Below, piece by piece: positions 43,314 to 52,206 of a stretch of DNA of 64,000 bases (positions are counted from its first letter, which is position 1; each line of letters begins with the position of its first letter). A program made the translations under genes and the position numbers. Source of the DNA: Myxococcota bacterium. GTDB lineage: Bacteria > Myxococcota_A > UBA796. Below the pieces are notes generated by a model. The model ran no database searches, was not told the origin of the DNA, and saw only the letters and a list, made by a program, of their open reading frames with translations. Where the stretch lies: positions 120,675-184,674 of the forward strand of contig JAQXDW010000140.1 of assembly GCA_029251165.1 (NCBI GenBank), read 5' to 3'.

Positions 43314-44590
43314 TGGGGGGCCAGCTCGGATCCATCATCGCAGTGCTGCTCCTCTCCGGGTGCGGCGTGCGGGAGCGGATTCATGCTGGAGACAACTATA
43401 TGGAGGCCGGACGCTATGCGGCCGCCGGTCGGGCCTACAGCAAGGCCGTAGACCGACGCCGTCGCAGCAGCCGTGCCCTGGAGGGCGCAGCAGCGGCCTG
43501 GCTCGCCGATGGCGATCCAGAGCAGGCACTCTTCTACGCACGGCGCGCCGCAGCACAGTCGGACTCCGGGCTGCCTCTGCTGGCGGAGGTCCTCATCGAT
43601 CTCGGTCGCGGCCGAGAGGCTGTTCCATTGCTGGAAGAGGCTCCAAAGACTCCCGATCGCGATCGCTGGCTCGCAGAGGCGCTGCTCTCCGCTGGTCAGC
43701 TCGATGCAGCCTTGACCGCAGCTGGAAGTGCAGAGGCCGACGATGCCGGAGAGCTTGCAGGCCTGATCGGCTGGCTCTCTGCTCGCCAGGATCGCGACGA
43801 GGATGCCTTCTCGATCGCACACCGGACCCGGGGCGCGGCCTCACCTCAGGCACAGGCTGATGTGGCGGCGATCTTTCGGATGCTCGGAGACGACACTGTC
43901 ATCTCGGTCGAGGCCGAGGCACACGTCAAGCAGTGGTGGGCATCTGCCGCCTGGATGCTGGAGACGGGTGAGCACGAGGCCGCGCTGCGACGCTTTATGT
44001 GGCTGTGGGTTGCGGATCCGGCAGACGGACGCGCTGCGCGACACGCCGGCGAGCTGCTCGTGACCCTTGGAGAATTCGACGTCGCCCGTCGTGCACTGAC
44101 CGACGCCCTGGCCGTCGACGACACGGATCCGGCCGTCTGGCAGACCCTCGCGCGCGCCTGCTTCGCCCTGGAAGACTGGTCCTGCAGCGCATCGGCTCGC
44201 TCTCGCCATCTCGACCTCTCGGAGTCTCCCACCGTGGCGGACTGGGTCCTCGGGGCACGGGCGTGGCGGACTGCGGGCTCCATGCCGGACCTCATCGCCA
44301 TGTGGGAGCGCGCGATCAAGCGCCAGCCCGATGCGCCGACCCTCTACTACCACCTCTCCGGTAGCCTCCTGGAGTCCAAGCGAGTCGATGAGGCCATCGG
44401 TTACGCCCGGCTGGCCTGGCGACTGGCCCCCGGAGATCCAGAGGTTGCTTTGCTCCTCGGAGGCCTGTATTCCTCGCGTCAAGAGCACGAGGCCGCAGCA
44501 GACATCTATCGTGAGGCGCTCGAGAGCAGCCCGTCCGATTCACGACTGCATGCAAGCCTGAATACTGTTCTGGGATACATACAATACTGA
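43313..44590 (+). CDS. TPR-repeat lipoprotein
   Basis: 425 aa. MGGQLGSIIAVLLLSGC gives lipobox Cys17 without an Arg or Lys n-region. GDNYMEAGRYAAAGRAYSKAVDR opens a series of tetratricopeptide-like helical pairs reaching the C-terminus (VDEAIGYARLAWRLAPGDPEVALLLGGLYSSRQEHEAAADIYREAL). Likely a periplasmic outer-membrane scaffold. Start overlaps the preceding stop by one base. Confidence 0.85.
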   Translation: MGGQLGSIIAVLLLSGCGVRERIHAGDNYMEAGRYAAAGRAYSKAVDRRRRSSRALEGAAAAWLADGDPEQALFYARRAAAQSDSGLPLLAEVLIDLGRGREAVPLLEEAPKTPDRDRWLAEALLSAGQLDAALTAAGSAEADDAGELAGLIGWLSARQDRDEDAFSIAHRTRGAASPQAQADVAAIFRMLGDDTVISVEAEAHVKQWWASAAWMLETGEHEAALRRFMWLWVADPADGRAARHAGELLVTLGEFDVARRALTDALAVDDTDPAVWQTLARACFALEDWSCSASARSRHLDLSESPTVADWVLGARAWRTAGSMPDLIAMWERAIKRQPDAPTLYYHLSGSLLESKRVDEAIGYARLAWRLAPGDPEVALLLGGLYSSRQEHEAAADIYREALESSPSDSRLHASLNTVLGYIQY

Positions 44591-44609
44591 ACCGCTCAGG
44601 ACGGCCAGC

Positions 44610-45068
44610 ATGCCCATCACAACCCGAAGCGAGTACGGAATGCGCGCAATGCTCATGCTAGCCTCGGAGCATGAGGGGCGACGGATGAGTGCTGGAGAGC
44701 TGTCTGAGCGCGCACAGATTCCCAAGAAGTATCTGGAGCAGATCCTGCGCGATCTGAAGGGTGCCGGGCTGATTCGCTCCTATGCCGGAGTACACGGGGG
44801 CTACCAGCTCACCCGCCCGACTACAGAGATCACCGCTGGTGAGGTCGTGCGCTCGCTTGACCAGATGAACATCATGAGCTGCGTGGGCACGCTGCCAGAG
44901 CCCTCCTGCGATCACCTGCTCGGCTGCTCTCTGCGACCGCTCTGGCAGCGGCTCTACAGCGCGATGCATGAGGTCCTGGACTCCACCACCCTCCAGCAGC
45001 TCACCGAAGGGGCCTGCATCAGCGCCGCAGCCCCCCTCAGTCTCGAGGCACCACCACCGGCTCAATGA
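44610..45068 (+). CDS. Rrf2-family transcriptional regulator (IscR-like cysteines)
   Basis: 152 aa. TTRSEYGMRAMLMLASEHEG and the winged helix LSERAQIPKKYLEQILRDLKGAGLIRSYAGVHGGYQLTRP are hallmark Rrf2. Three cysteines in CVGTLPEPSCDHLLGC match the Fe-S ligand positions of IscR/RsrR-type sensors. No isc or suf operon follows; the next gene is convergent, overlapping 32 bp, so targets are not evident from context. Confidence 0.9.
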   Translation: MPITTRSEYGMRAMLMLASEHEGRRMSAGELSERAQIPKKYLEQILRDLKGAGLIRSYAGVHGGYQLTRPTTEITAGEVVRSLDQMNIMSCVGTLPEPSCDHLLGCSLRPLWQRLYSAMHEVLDSTTLQQLTEGACISAAAPLSLEAPPPAQ

Positions 45069-45675
45069 GCGGCTCAATGAGCGGCTCGGTGATGTCCTCA
45101 TCCAGCTGCACGCGCCCGATGGGCTCCCCATCAAGCTGCACGCGCCCGGTGGTCTCCCCATCCAGCTGCACGCGCCCGGTGAGCTCCTCATTGTGCTTGG
45201 TCAGCACGGATATCTTGCTGCTGAGGTGCAGTGGAAGGGGTGGAGGAAGCCGCAGATCAACGATATGCTCTGGGGCAACGCGCCGGCGGGCGGTGTGGCG
45301 GAGCTTCGCCAGCTCACCGCGCTCACGAAGCTCCACAAAGACCCGGCTCTCCAGCTCGGAGAGTCGACGGGCGGAGTAGCCGAGGCGGTGCGCAAACAGG
45401 CTGATCCGTCTGGCCTCTTCGACAGCGTACTCGCCGTCCGCAACAGCGACATAGATGCAGGCTGTCAGGAACAGCTCCGCGCAAGACCACAGCGCCTCGA
45501 ACGGAGCCGGGTCCGAGGAAGAGATCCACGAGACATCCACCAGGCGGCTGATGAGCTGTCGCTCGACGCTGTTCTCCGGGCCATCTGCGGCCGCGACCTG
45601 CTTGAGCCCATCCGCGAAGGTCCGTGCCACCGCGTCGCTCAGTCTGCTCTCCGCAATTCGATTCGAGAGGTGCAT
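45037..45675 (-). CDS. TerB-like helical protein with repeat tail
   Basis: 212 aa. The core (about residues 10-115) is TerB-like: ACIYVAVADGEYAVEEARRISLFAHRLGYSARRL. The C-terminus carries three 10-residue repeats of TGRVQLDGE type plus a short PLIEPLIEP repeat, matching the DNA repeats at 45101-45190. Its ATG follows the stop of the upstream radical SAM gene by 3 nt, so it is the last gene of that operon. Function unknown. Confidence 0.7.
   Translation of the reverse strand: MHLSNRIAESRLSDAVARTFADGLKQVAAADGPENSVERQLISRLVDVSWISSSDPAPFEALWSCAELFLTACIYVAVADGEYAVEEARRISLFAHRLGYSARRLSELESRVFVELRERGELAKLRHTARRRVAPEHIVDLRLPPPLPLHLSSKISVLTKHNEELTGRVQLDGETTGRVQLDGEPIGRVQLDEDITEPLIEPLIEPVVVPRD
45101..45190 (-). 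repeat. 30-bp coding tandem repeat x3
   Basis: Three consecutive 30-bp units starting TCCAGCTGCACGCGCCCG (+ strand). They encode 10-residue repeats in the TerB-like protein. A separate 12-bp repeat (GGCTCAATGAGC) lies just before at 45059-45086. Period is a multiple of three, so copy changes keep the frame. Confidence 0.85.
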
Positions 45676-45678
45676 CTT

Positions 45679-47145
45679 CTAAAAGCCCATCTCCTCAGGG
45701 CGACGGTACCGCCACAGACGCTGGAGCGCCTTGAGCTCGTAGGGACGAGTGTACCAGCCCAGTCGATAACGTGGTGCAGCGAGGACGCGAAGGGCAGCAC
45801 GCTGCCAGGGACGCAGGTTGCGGTCGGAGACCGACGGACGCCAGGCGTGCAGCACGCTCTCGAAGTCATAGACCCGCTGAACGATGGCTGGGGTCAGCCA
45901 AGGTGTGACCGGGTTTCGACGTTCCTCGTAGCCCGACCAGGTCGGCGAGAGCCACTCGTCGAGGGTCTGCGGAAAGGAGAAGCCCAGGGCCGTCGCATCG
46001 TCGAACATCCCCGGCAGCGGAACGGGGGTGTACATGTAGAGGATGATCTCGCAGTCGGAGTTGTCTGACTTGAGGCGACGGACCAGCGCGATGGTCGCAG
46101 CGATGTCGCCCTCGGGATCGCCGGGGTTGCCCATGACGAAGGAGAACTCGGGGATGACCCCGTAGCTGCGCGCGCGCTTGTTCAGCGCGATGGTCTGCTC
46201 GACCTCAAGTCCGCCCTTGTCCATCGCCTCCAGCGCATCCTGATCACCGCTCTCCGCCCCGTAGAACACCATCGCCAGCCCGCTGCGGGCCATCGCCGAC
46301 CAGGTCTGGTGCGACCAGGCGAGCATGGTGTCGATGCGCCCCTCCCCCCACCAGCGGACTCCCAGCGAGGCCATCCCCCGTGCGACCGCATGGCAGCGAC
46401 GCTCCGCGGCGAAGAAATTGTTGTCGTGGAATTCGATGGCGTCGGCACGATAGCGATCGTGGAGCAGTCGGACAGTCTCGACGACGTCCTTCGCCGGATC
46501 GGGAATCCAGGCGCCGTTGGCGACCGCAGTGACCGCGCAGAAATTGCAGGTGTAGGGGCAGCCGACGGAGCTGTGGTGGTTGAAGGTTCGCTGCCCGAGG
46601 AAGGTCTTCGCCGCGTAGTCCTCCATCGGGAGCCGCTCATAGGGCGGCATCGGGTAGCGGCTGGAGCGGGTCCATGGACGCAGCGGTCCGCGAATCAGCG
46701 CGCCATCTCGCCACACCGCGAGGCCGGGCAGACCGGCAGGATCCTCTCCGGCCGACAGCGCCTCGACCAGCGCAACCGCAGTGTCCTCGCCCTGGTTGAG
46801 GACCGCATAGTCCACCCCAGCATCCGCACAGACCGCCTCAGGATAGACGCTCGGAAAGTAGCCTCCCCAGACCACCGGAGTCTCTGGAAAGCGCGCCTTG
46901 AGCTTCCGGCACCATGGAGTCGCCCAGGCCAGCTGCGGCCCCGGCATGACGGTGACCATCACCACGGTGTTTGAGGGGTCTCGGGCAATGAGCGCCTCAG
47001 CACGGGCCTGCGCATCCGGGTCGATGTTGGCGTCGACGATCTCCCAGGTGACCCACTCTGGAAGGTTGCGTGCAACAAACAGCACCGAAAGCGGCAGCCT
47101 GCGGTGCGACTTCTGCGCGCGAGGATTGACCAGGATGACGTTCAT
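45679..47145 (-). CDS. B12-binding-domain radical SAM protein
   Basis: 488 aa from ATG 47145, overlapping the previous stop (ATGA). MNVILVNPRAQKSHRRLPLS and VWGGYFPSVYPEAVCADAGVDYAVLNQGE are the N-terminal cobalamin-binding Rossmann region, though the canonical DxHxxG is not seen. VGCPYTCNFCAV gives CxxxCxxC, and FHDNNFFA and FYGAESGDQDALEAMDKG are typical of this class. Members methylate unreactive carbons or rearrange rings. Coupled to the methyltransferase-radical SAM fusion. Confidence 0.9.
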   Translation of the reverse strand: MNVILVNPRAQKSHRRLPLSVLFVARNLPEWVTWEIVDANIDPDAQARAEALIARDPSNTVVMVTVMPGPQLAWATPWCRKLKARFPETPVVWGGYFPSVYPEAVCADAGVDYAVLNQGEDTAVALVEALSAGEDPAGLPGLAVWRDGALIRGPLRPWTRSSRYPMPPYERLPMEDYAAKTFLGQRTFNHHSSVGCPYTCNFCAVTAVANGAWIPDPAKDVVETVRLLHDRYRADAIEFHDNNFFAAERRCHAVARGMASLGVRWWGEGRIDTMLAWSHQTWSAMARSGLAMVFYGAESGDQDALEAMDKGGLEVEQTIALNKRARSYGVIPEFSFVMGNPGDPEGDIAATIALVRRLKSDNSDCEIILYMYTPVPLPGMFDDATALGFSFPQTLDEWLSPTWSGYEERRNPVTPWLTPAIVQRVYDFESVLHAWRPSVSDRNLRPWQRAALRVLAAPRYRLGWYTRPYELKALQRLWRYRRPEEMGF

Positions 47146-48884
47146 GTGAGCCTCGCCCAGCAAACGCACCGCGAGCAGGCTGGGTCTGCTTTGATATCCA
47201 GTGCTGCAATCCGAGGGGCCATCGAGACCAGACCTGAGCGCAGTCCGTCACGGGCTGTGGCACCCGGAGGAAGAAAGAAGCAGGGGCGGAGCGAGAGATC
47301 AGCACCGACCACAACAGAGGTATATGGTGCATCACAGCGAGGCGACTCCGGAGCACGCTCGCCCGCATCGGCAGCGTACTTCTGCCAGATGCGGGCGATG
47401 GCTGCAGGGCTGTCGATGAGGAAGCCCGGCGGAAGCGCCGCCCGCAGCGAGGACAGCTCCGCCTGCAGGGCTGCGACATCGATTGGCGCCGCAGACACAC
47501 CGGCTGAGCGTCCAAAAGCATCGGCGCTCTCGGTGTCTGCCGCGAGGTAGCTGACGCCGGAGAGTCCAAGCTCAGCTGCGAGCAGCCCGATCGCCTTGAG
47601 GCTGCCGACGTTGGCCGCAGTCACGGTGACCCGAGCGGTGATCGGCATGCCCGGCGCGAGGGCGCGGAGCACATCGATTCCAGTGGAGACCACCCCCAGT
47701 CCATCGACCCCCCGAATCTCGCGGTACCGCTCGGGCGTGTGCCCGTCCAGTGAGACCACCACAGAGCGACACCACCGGGCGACGAGCGGTGCATGTCGGG
47801 CGAGGGCGAGGCCGTTGGTGAGCAAGCATATCGGCGCCCCAGCGAGCCGAATCTGCTGGAAGATCTCAGCGATGTCCGGCCGCAGCAGCGGCTCTCCGCC
47901 GGTGAGAATGACCTCAGTGCAGCCCATCGAGACCGCCTGCTCCGTGAGCTGTCCGCAGCGCGCCGGCGTCAGGGCTTCCCCACCAGCCGGCCCGCGAAAG
48001 TCACAGCTTGTGCAGCGACTCTGGCAGCCCTTCGTCACCTCCAGAATCAGGACCCGCAGCGCACGAACCTGTCCGGTCTCTCGGGACCGCTCCGTGGCTC
48101 GACGACGCTGCAGCGGTCCGCCGGGGCGGTGGGTGCCGCGCCGGCGGAAGACCACGATGAGGTGATCGCCGATTCCCCGGAGCACAGGCAGCCGACGCAG
48201 CGGACGCTCCAGGCGCTCCATCCGATCGGCAAGGGCAGCTGAAGCCCCGCTGCCCGGAGGCGGAATCAGCACCCCGAGGCCCTCGCTGTGCTCCAGGTCA
48301 AACCATGGCGAGAACGCCGCCTCCAGCTCACTGAGAGAGAGGTAGCGGGTCGGAACCCGCTCTCCCTCGACGTCAACATCCACCCGACGCCGGAGCCGAG
48401 AGAGGGCATCGCGAGGGTGACCGGTCAGCAGCCGATACAGAACCCACGCTGGGTTGATGCGCGGCATCGGGACCACCACCGCCGGAGCCCCCGGGCGAAG
48501 GCAGTCGGCCAGGGCAGCAGCGGCAGCGGTTGGCTCCAGGCAATTAATGACGCCAAAGTCAGAGATCGCACCGTCGAAGACCTGCGACAGGCTGCCGAGA
48601 CGCTGGATCGGAGTGTGGTGGACCGACACGCCAGGCAGCCGAGCACGCGCCTGCGCGACCATCCCTGCAGAGGCATCGACTGCGACCACTGTGCGACCGC
48701 TCTCCACCAGCCAGGCCGCATCAAGCCCAATGCCACATCCAGCATCGAGGATTCGCCCGCCGGGAGGAAAGACGTCACTTGCAACAGACCAGACAGCGCG
48801 CCGCATTGCCTGCGCGCTCGGATCATCACCCCAGACCTGCTGGTATACACCAGCATGCTGATCAAAGGCTTTCATCGTATTCAT
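47142..48884 (-). CDS. SAM methyltransferase-radical SAM-SPASM fusion
   Basis: About 580 aa; start ambiguous between ATGs at 48899, 48884 (AGAGG just upstream) and 48875. Residues about 5-240 form a class I methyltransferase (ILDAGCGIGLDAAWL, TVVAVDAS, DGAISDFGVINCL). From about 275 a radical SAM core follows: VTKGCQSRCTSC cluster site, TGGEPLLRPDIAE, VVSLDGHTPERYREIRG. The C-terminus has SPASM cysteines (RCDAPYTSVVVGADLSLRPC, CSRCVC). One chain would combine polar and radical chemistry on the same unknown substrate. First gene of a three-gene operon. Confidence 0.88.
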   Translation of the reverse strand: MNTMKAFDQHAGVYQQVWGDDPSAQAMRRAVWSVASDVFPPGGRILDAGCGIGLDAAWLVESGRTVVAVDASAGMVAQARARLPGVSVHHTPIQRLGSLSQVFDGAISDFGVINCLEPTAAAAALADCLRPGAPAVVVPMPRINPAWVLYRLLTGHPRDALSRLRRRVDVDVEGERVPTRYLSLSELEAAFSPWFDLEHSEGLGVLIPPPGSGASAALADRMERLERPLRRLPVLRGIGDHLIVVFRRRGTHRPGGPLQRRRATERSRETGQVRALRVLILEVTKGCQSRCTSCDFRGPAGGEALTPARCGQLTEQAVSMGCTEVILTGGEPLLRPDIAEIFQQIRLAGAPICLLTNGLALARHAPLVARWCRSVVVSLDGHTPERYREIRGVDGLGVVSTGIDVLRALAPGMPITARVTVTAANVGSLKAIGLLAAELGLSGVSYLAADTESADAFGRSAGVSAAPIDVAALQAELSSLRAALPPGFLIDSPAAIARIWQKYAADAGERAPESPRCDAPYTSVVVGADLSLRPCFFLPPGATARDGLRSGLVSMAPRIAALDIKADPACSRCVCWARLT

Positions 48885-49055
48885 CTGCCTCTTTATCATC
48901 TCGGCAGGCTTCGCCCATTTACTGCATTCAGTGGGTTGACAAAGCCTTGACCCTCGACATTGGCCGATCTGGACAGGTTTCGCCTATCTTCTTCCATCCT
49001 AGGCCAACGAACGCCCCTTGGCCGATGAATGTCTCGCAATTTGGAGATCCCCCCA

Positions 49056-52000
49056 ATGCTCAAGACTCCCAGCCGCAGCCTGCTGGCTGCCCTACTCTTC
49101 ACCGGCGCTCCCCTGTTGGCGCTCAGCACAGCCTTCCCGACTGTCGCCATCGCCCAGGACGCAGTGTTCGCTGAGGAGCTTGTGGAGCTCTTGCCCGGCA
49201 CAGCAACCGTCGGAGATGGTTCAACCGCGACCACGCTCTATGTCCTCGTCATGGGCAAGGATGGTTCGCCCCTGATCGGCTTTACGGGCAAAGCCTCTCC
49301 GACATCTGGAAGCGCCGGAAAGCTGGAAGAGGTCAGCCCTGGCCTGTACCGCTTCGACTGGACCCCGCCCCTGGTCACCGAGATCACTGCTGCGACGATC
49401 AACTTCCGCGGCAAGACCGCTGACAAGGTCAACGTCAGCAAGCGCTTCGACCTGTCGGTTGTTCCTCCGCTTGCCAGCACGATGCAGATTGTCTCCAATC
49501 CCGCCCAGATCACCCTGGGTCAGGACGCCTCGGCCACCATCACCCTCAACCTCTCCGGTGGGGCCAACCAGCCCCTTGAGGGCACCGACCTCGTCGTGCG
49601 CAGCTCAGCGGGAACCGTCTCCAACATCACCCACCTCGGCGGCGGGCAGTTCTCGGCGCTCTACACTCCGCCGAACAAGCCCTTCCCGCACGTCGCGGTG
49701 CTGACCTTTGCCGACAAGCGCAGCCCAGACACCATCTTCGGCTCCTTCTCGCTCCCGCTGGTTGGTAAGGCCAGCTTTCCAGTCTCCTCTGCGCCCAACA
49801 GCCGAGTGATGCTGCGCATCGGTGACCGCGAGTTTGGACCGGTCCAGGCAGACGCCACAGGCCGCGCCAACGTTCCGATTGTTGTACCCCCCGGCTTCAG
49901 CAGCGCCACGCTGGTGACCATCGTCAGCGGCCAGACCTCTGAGGAGATGCTCGATCTCCAGCTTCCGGCCACCAAGCGCGTCTCGCTGCTTCCCAGCGCC
50001 GCCAGCATCCCTGCCGATCCGAGCATCTCGATCCCGATGCGGGTCTCCATCGCTTCACCCGATGGCAGCCCAGACAGCGAGGCCCAGGTCACCTTCACCA
50101 CCACCGCCGGGCAGATCTCTGAGGCGCGCCACGAGGGCGACGGCATCTATGTGACCGACTTCACCCCGCCCTACGGAAACGCCAGCAGCCAGGTCACCAT
50201 CCAGGTCTCTGTCGCGGATGATCGCGGCGCTCAGAACGACTCGATGACCCTCAACCTCGTGCCGGCACGTCCCGCCTCCGTCGCGCTGAGCACCGAGCCC
50301 CCGATGCTCGCCAGCAACGCCGCCAGCGTCCAGGTCTTCGCGAAGGTCATTGGCCAGGACGGCATCGGCATCTCCGGACGCGAGCTGTCCTACGCCGTGA
50401 CCGGTGCCCGGGTCAACGGCGGAACCCGCGACCTCGGCAACGGCGACTACCAGACCCGCCTGACCACCGAGGGCACCAACGCCGGCGTCGACCTGACCGC
50501 AGTGGTCAGCGGCTCCGCGACCGCCAACCCGGTCACTCAGGTGCTCGTCATGCCCTCCCAGGCTGCCGTGCCCAACCAGGCCAGCAGCAGCGTGAGCGTC
50601 CTGACCCTCGACAGCTTCGGGTACCCGGTCGCCGGTACAGCCGTCACCCTCAAGCTCGACGGCGACGGAACCCTGCCGACCTCGGTCACCACAGACGCCA
50701 ACGGCTTCGCCCAGGTCTACTACACCGCCGGCGCCTCCAACGGACTCGCCCGCATCTCTGCCACGGTCGGAGACCACACCGGCAGCGCAGGCATTATCCA
50801 GGTACCAGAATCCCTTGCATCCGGCATCGTGGCTGGACTACCGGCCCTTCCGCTGTCTGGAAGCGCTGCGAGTCAGGCCACCATGACGGCCTGGCGCAGT
50901 GCCTCACCGGCCATGAACGTCGCGCGTGAGGGCGCCACCGGCTCCGTGGCTGCTTCCGCCGCCATCGAGACCAACACCGTCGGCCCGCTCGCGCGCCTCG
51001 TGGTTCTCTCCGAGCCCTCCAGCGCAGCACCCGGCGGCACGATAACCCTCAAGATTCGCGGAACCGATGCCAGCGGAAAGGGCGTAGGCGGACTGACCCT
51101 CGACTTCGTGACCTCCACCGGCACCCTCGGTACGGTCACCGATCTCGGCGATGGCAACTACCAGGTCCCCCTCGTCCTTGGCGCAGACGCCGTCGGCGAG
51201 GCCAAGGTCACGGTCGCCTCCGAGGACGGCACGGTGGTCAAGCTGGCCAAGATCCCGGTCACCGCACCGGCCGCAGTCACGGCCTGGGGCTCCCAGACTC
51301 CCGCAGCGCCCACCCCGGTCGCCGCCGCAGAGCCTGCCGCTGCGCCCGCCGAGGAAGCCAAGCCACCCAAGCCGCCCAAGGCTCCTCGCGAGCCTCGCGA
51401 GCCCGGCGATGGTCCCTGGCTGCGCATGCAGGCTGGCTTCCAGTTCGGGCAGTACTCCTACCAGCAGAAGGCCCTCGTCTCGAACGGCCCGGTCTATGAG
51501 AAGGAGATCGCCTTCGGGAGTCTCGCCGACTCCGCTCCAGCCCAGTCTCCTGGGCTGTCCATCCGGGGTCGTGGCTTCGCACCCGGGCTCACCTACCTCG
51601 GCGCAGACCTCTCCTACAGCGTCGGTACCTACTCCCTCGAGATGCAGGAGTTTTCCGAAGCCATCGTTGACTGGCTTCACGACTTCAGCATGGTCGGTGT
51701 CGGCCGGTATCCAGTCGAGCTCGGTGGCACGACCCTCCATGCGGGTGCACGCCTCGGCTTCGGTTTCGAAGACTTCATGCTCTACAAGCAGTACACCGAA
51801 GACGCTCAGATCTTTCTTGAGTACGAGCCCTATCTCTTGCCGTCCCTGCAGATCGGCGGTGAGATCGGTGCAGAGATCGGCGACAGCTTCTTCGCAGTCG
51901 GCACCATCGACCTCGGCGCCGTCCCAGAGATCTACCGCACTGACATGCACCTGATGCTCGGCTACTCTCTCATGGACAACCTCTACGTCCACGCCGGTGC

Positions 52001-52115
52001 CGGAACGGTCGTCCGCGGCATCGACATCGCGGTGGAAAGCGCTCAAGATACCGTTGTCGGTGAGCTGAACGATGAGTTCGTCAACTTCTCCATCGGCGTC
52101 GGCTACCAGATGTGA
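49056..52115 (+). CDS. Ig-repeat surface protein with C-terminal outer-membrane beta-barrel
   Basis: 1019 aa. ATG 49056 has GGAG 9 nt upstream; an ATG at 49029 is possible. The signal MLKTPSRSLLAALLFTGAPL runs to an AQDA-like cleavage site. About seven invasin/Big-like Ig domains follow (recurring AxVxxTxTAGxxSxxxxxGDGxYxxxxT and GFAQVYYTAG steps). A Pro/Ala linker (KPPKPPKAP) leads to about 230 residues of amphipathic strands ending GVGYQM, a terminal aromatic-hydrophobic barrel end. Order is Ig then barrel, opposite to intimin. Confidence 0.85.
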   Translation: MLKTPSRSLLAALLFTGAPLLALSTAFPTVAIAQDAVFAEELVELLPGTATVGDGSTATTLYVLVMGKDGSPLIGFTGKASPTSGSAGKLEEVSPGLYRFDWTPPLVTEITAATINFRGKTADKVNVSKRFDLSVVPPLASTMQIVSNPAQITLGQDASATITLNLSGGANQPLEGTDLVVRSSAGTVSNITHLGGGQFSALYTPPNKPFPHVAVLTFADKRSPDTIFGSFSLPLVGKASFPVSSAPNSRVMLRIGDREFGPVQADATGRANVPIVVPPGFSSATLVTIVSGQTSEEMLDLQLPATKRVSLLPSAASIPADPSISIPMRVSIASPDGSPDSEAQVTFTTTAGQISEARHEGDGIYVTDFTPPYGNASSQVTIQVSVADDRGAQNDSMTLNLVPARPASVALSTEPPMLASNAASVQVFAKVIGQDGIGISGRELSYAVTGARVNGGTRDLGNGDYQTRLTTEGTNAGVDLTAVVSGSATANPVTQVLVMPSQAAVPNQASSSVSVLTLDSFGYPVAGTAVTLKLDGDGTLPTSVTTDANGFAQVYYTAGASNGLARISATVGDHTGSAGIIQVPESLASGIVAGLPALPLSGSAASQATMTAWRSASPAMNVAREGATGSVAASAAIETNTVGPLARLVVLSEPSSAAPGGTITLKIRGTDASGKGVGGLTLDFVTSTGTLGTVTDLGDGNYQVPLVLGADAVGEAKVTVASEDGTVVKLAKIPVTAPAAVTAWGSQTPAAPTPVAAAEPAAAPAEEAKPPKPPKAPREPREPGDGPWLRMQAGFQFGQYSYQQKALVSNGPVYEKEIAFGSLADSAPAQSPGLSIRGRGFAPGLTYLGADLSYSVGTYSLEMQEFSEAIVDWLHDFSMVGVGRYPVELGGTTLHAGARLGFGFEDFMLYKQYTEDAQIFLEYEPYLLPSLQIGGEIGAEIGDSFFAVGTIDLGAVPEIYRTDMHLMLGYSLMDNLYVHAGAGTVVRGIDIAVESAQDTVVGELNDEFVNFSIGVGYQM

Positions 52116-52158
52116 TTCCAGCCTGGGGTCGCGACCTCATGCACCTCAGATAGAGCCA

Positions 52159-52186
52159 GCGAGCGCGTCCCACCGGGCGCGCTCGC
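52159..52186. terminator. strong hairpin between convergent genes
   Basis: GCGAGCGCG-T-CCC pairs with GGGCGCGCTCGC over a 3-nt loop: 12 paired bases with one bulge. Midway between the convergent stops at 52115 and 52207. No T-run on either side; a structure-based bidirectional terminator is likely. Confidence 0.55.
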
Positions 52187-52206
52187 GCTGCGCTGGGGGG
52201 AGTGGG

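Noticed and set aside
45101..45190. CRISPR-like 30-bp repeats
   Set aside because: Directly tandem with no spacers and in frame with the TerB-like protein.
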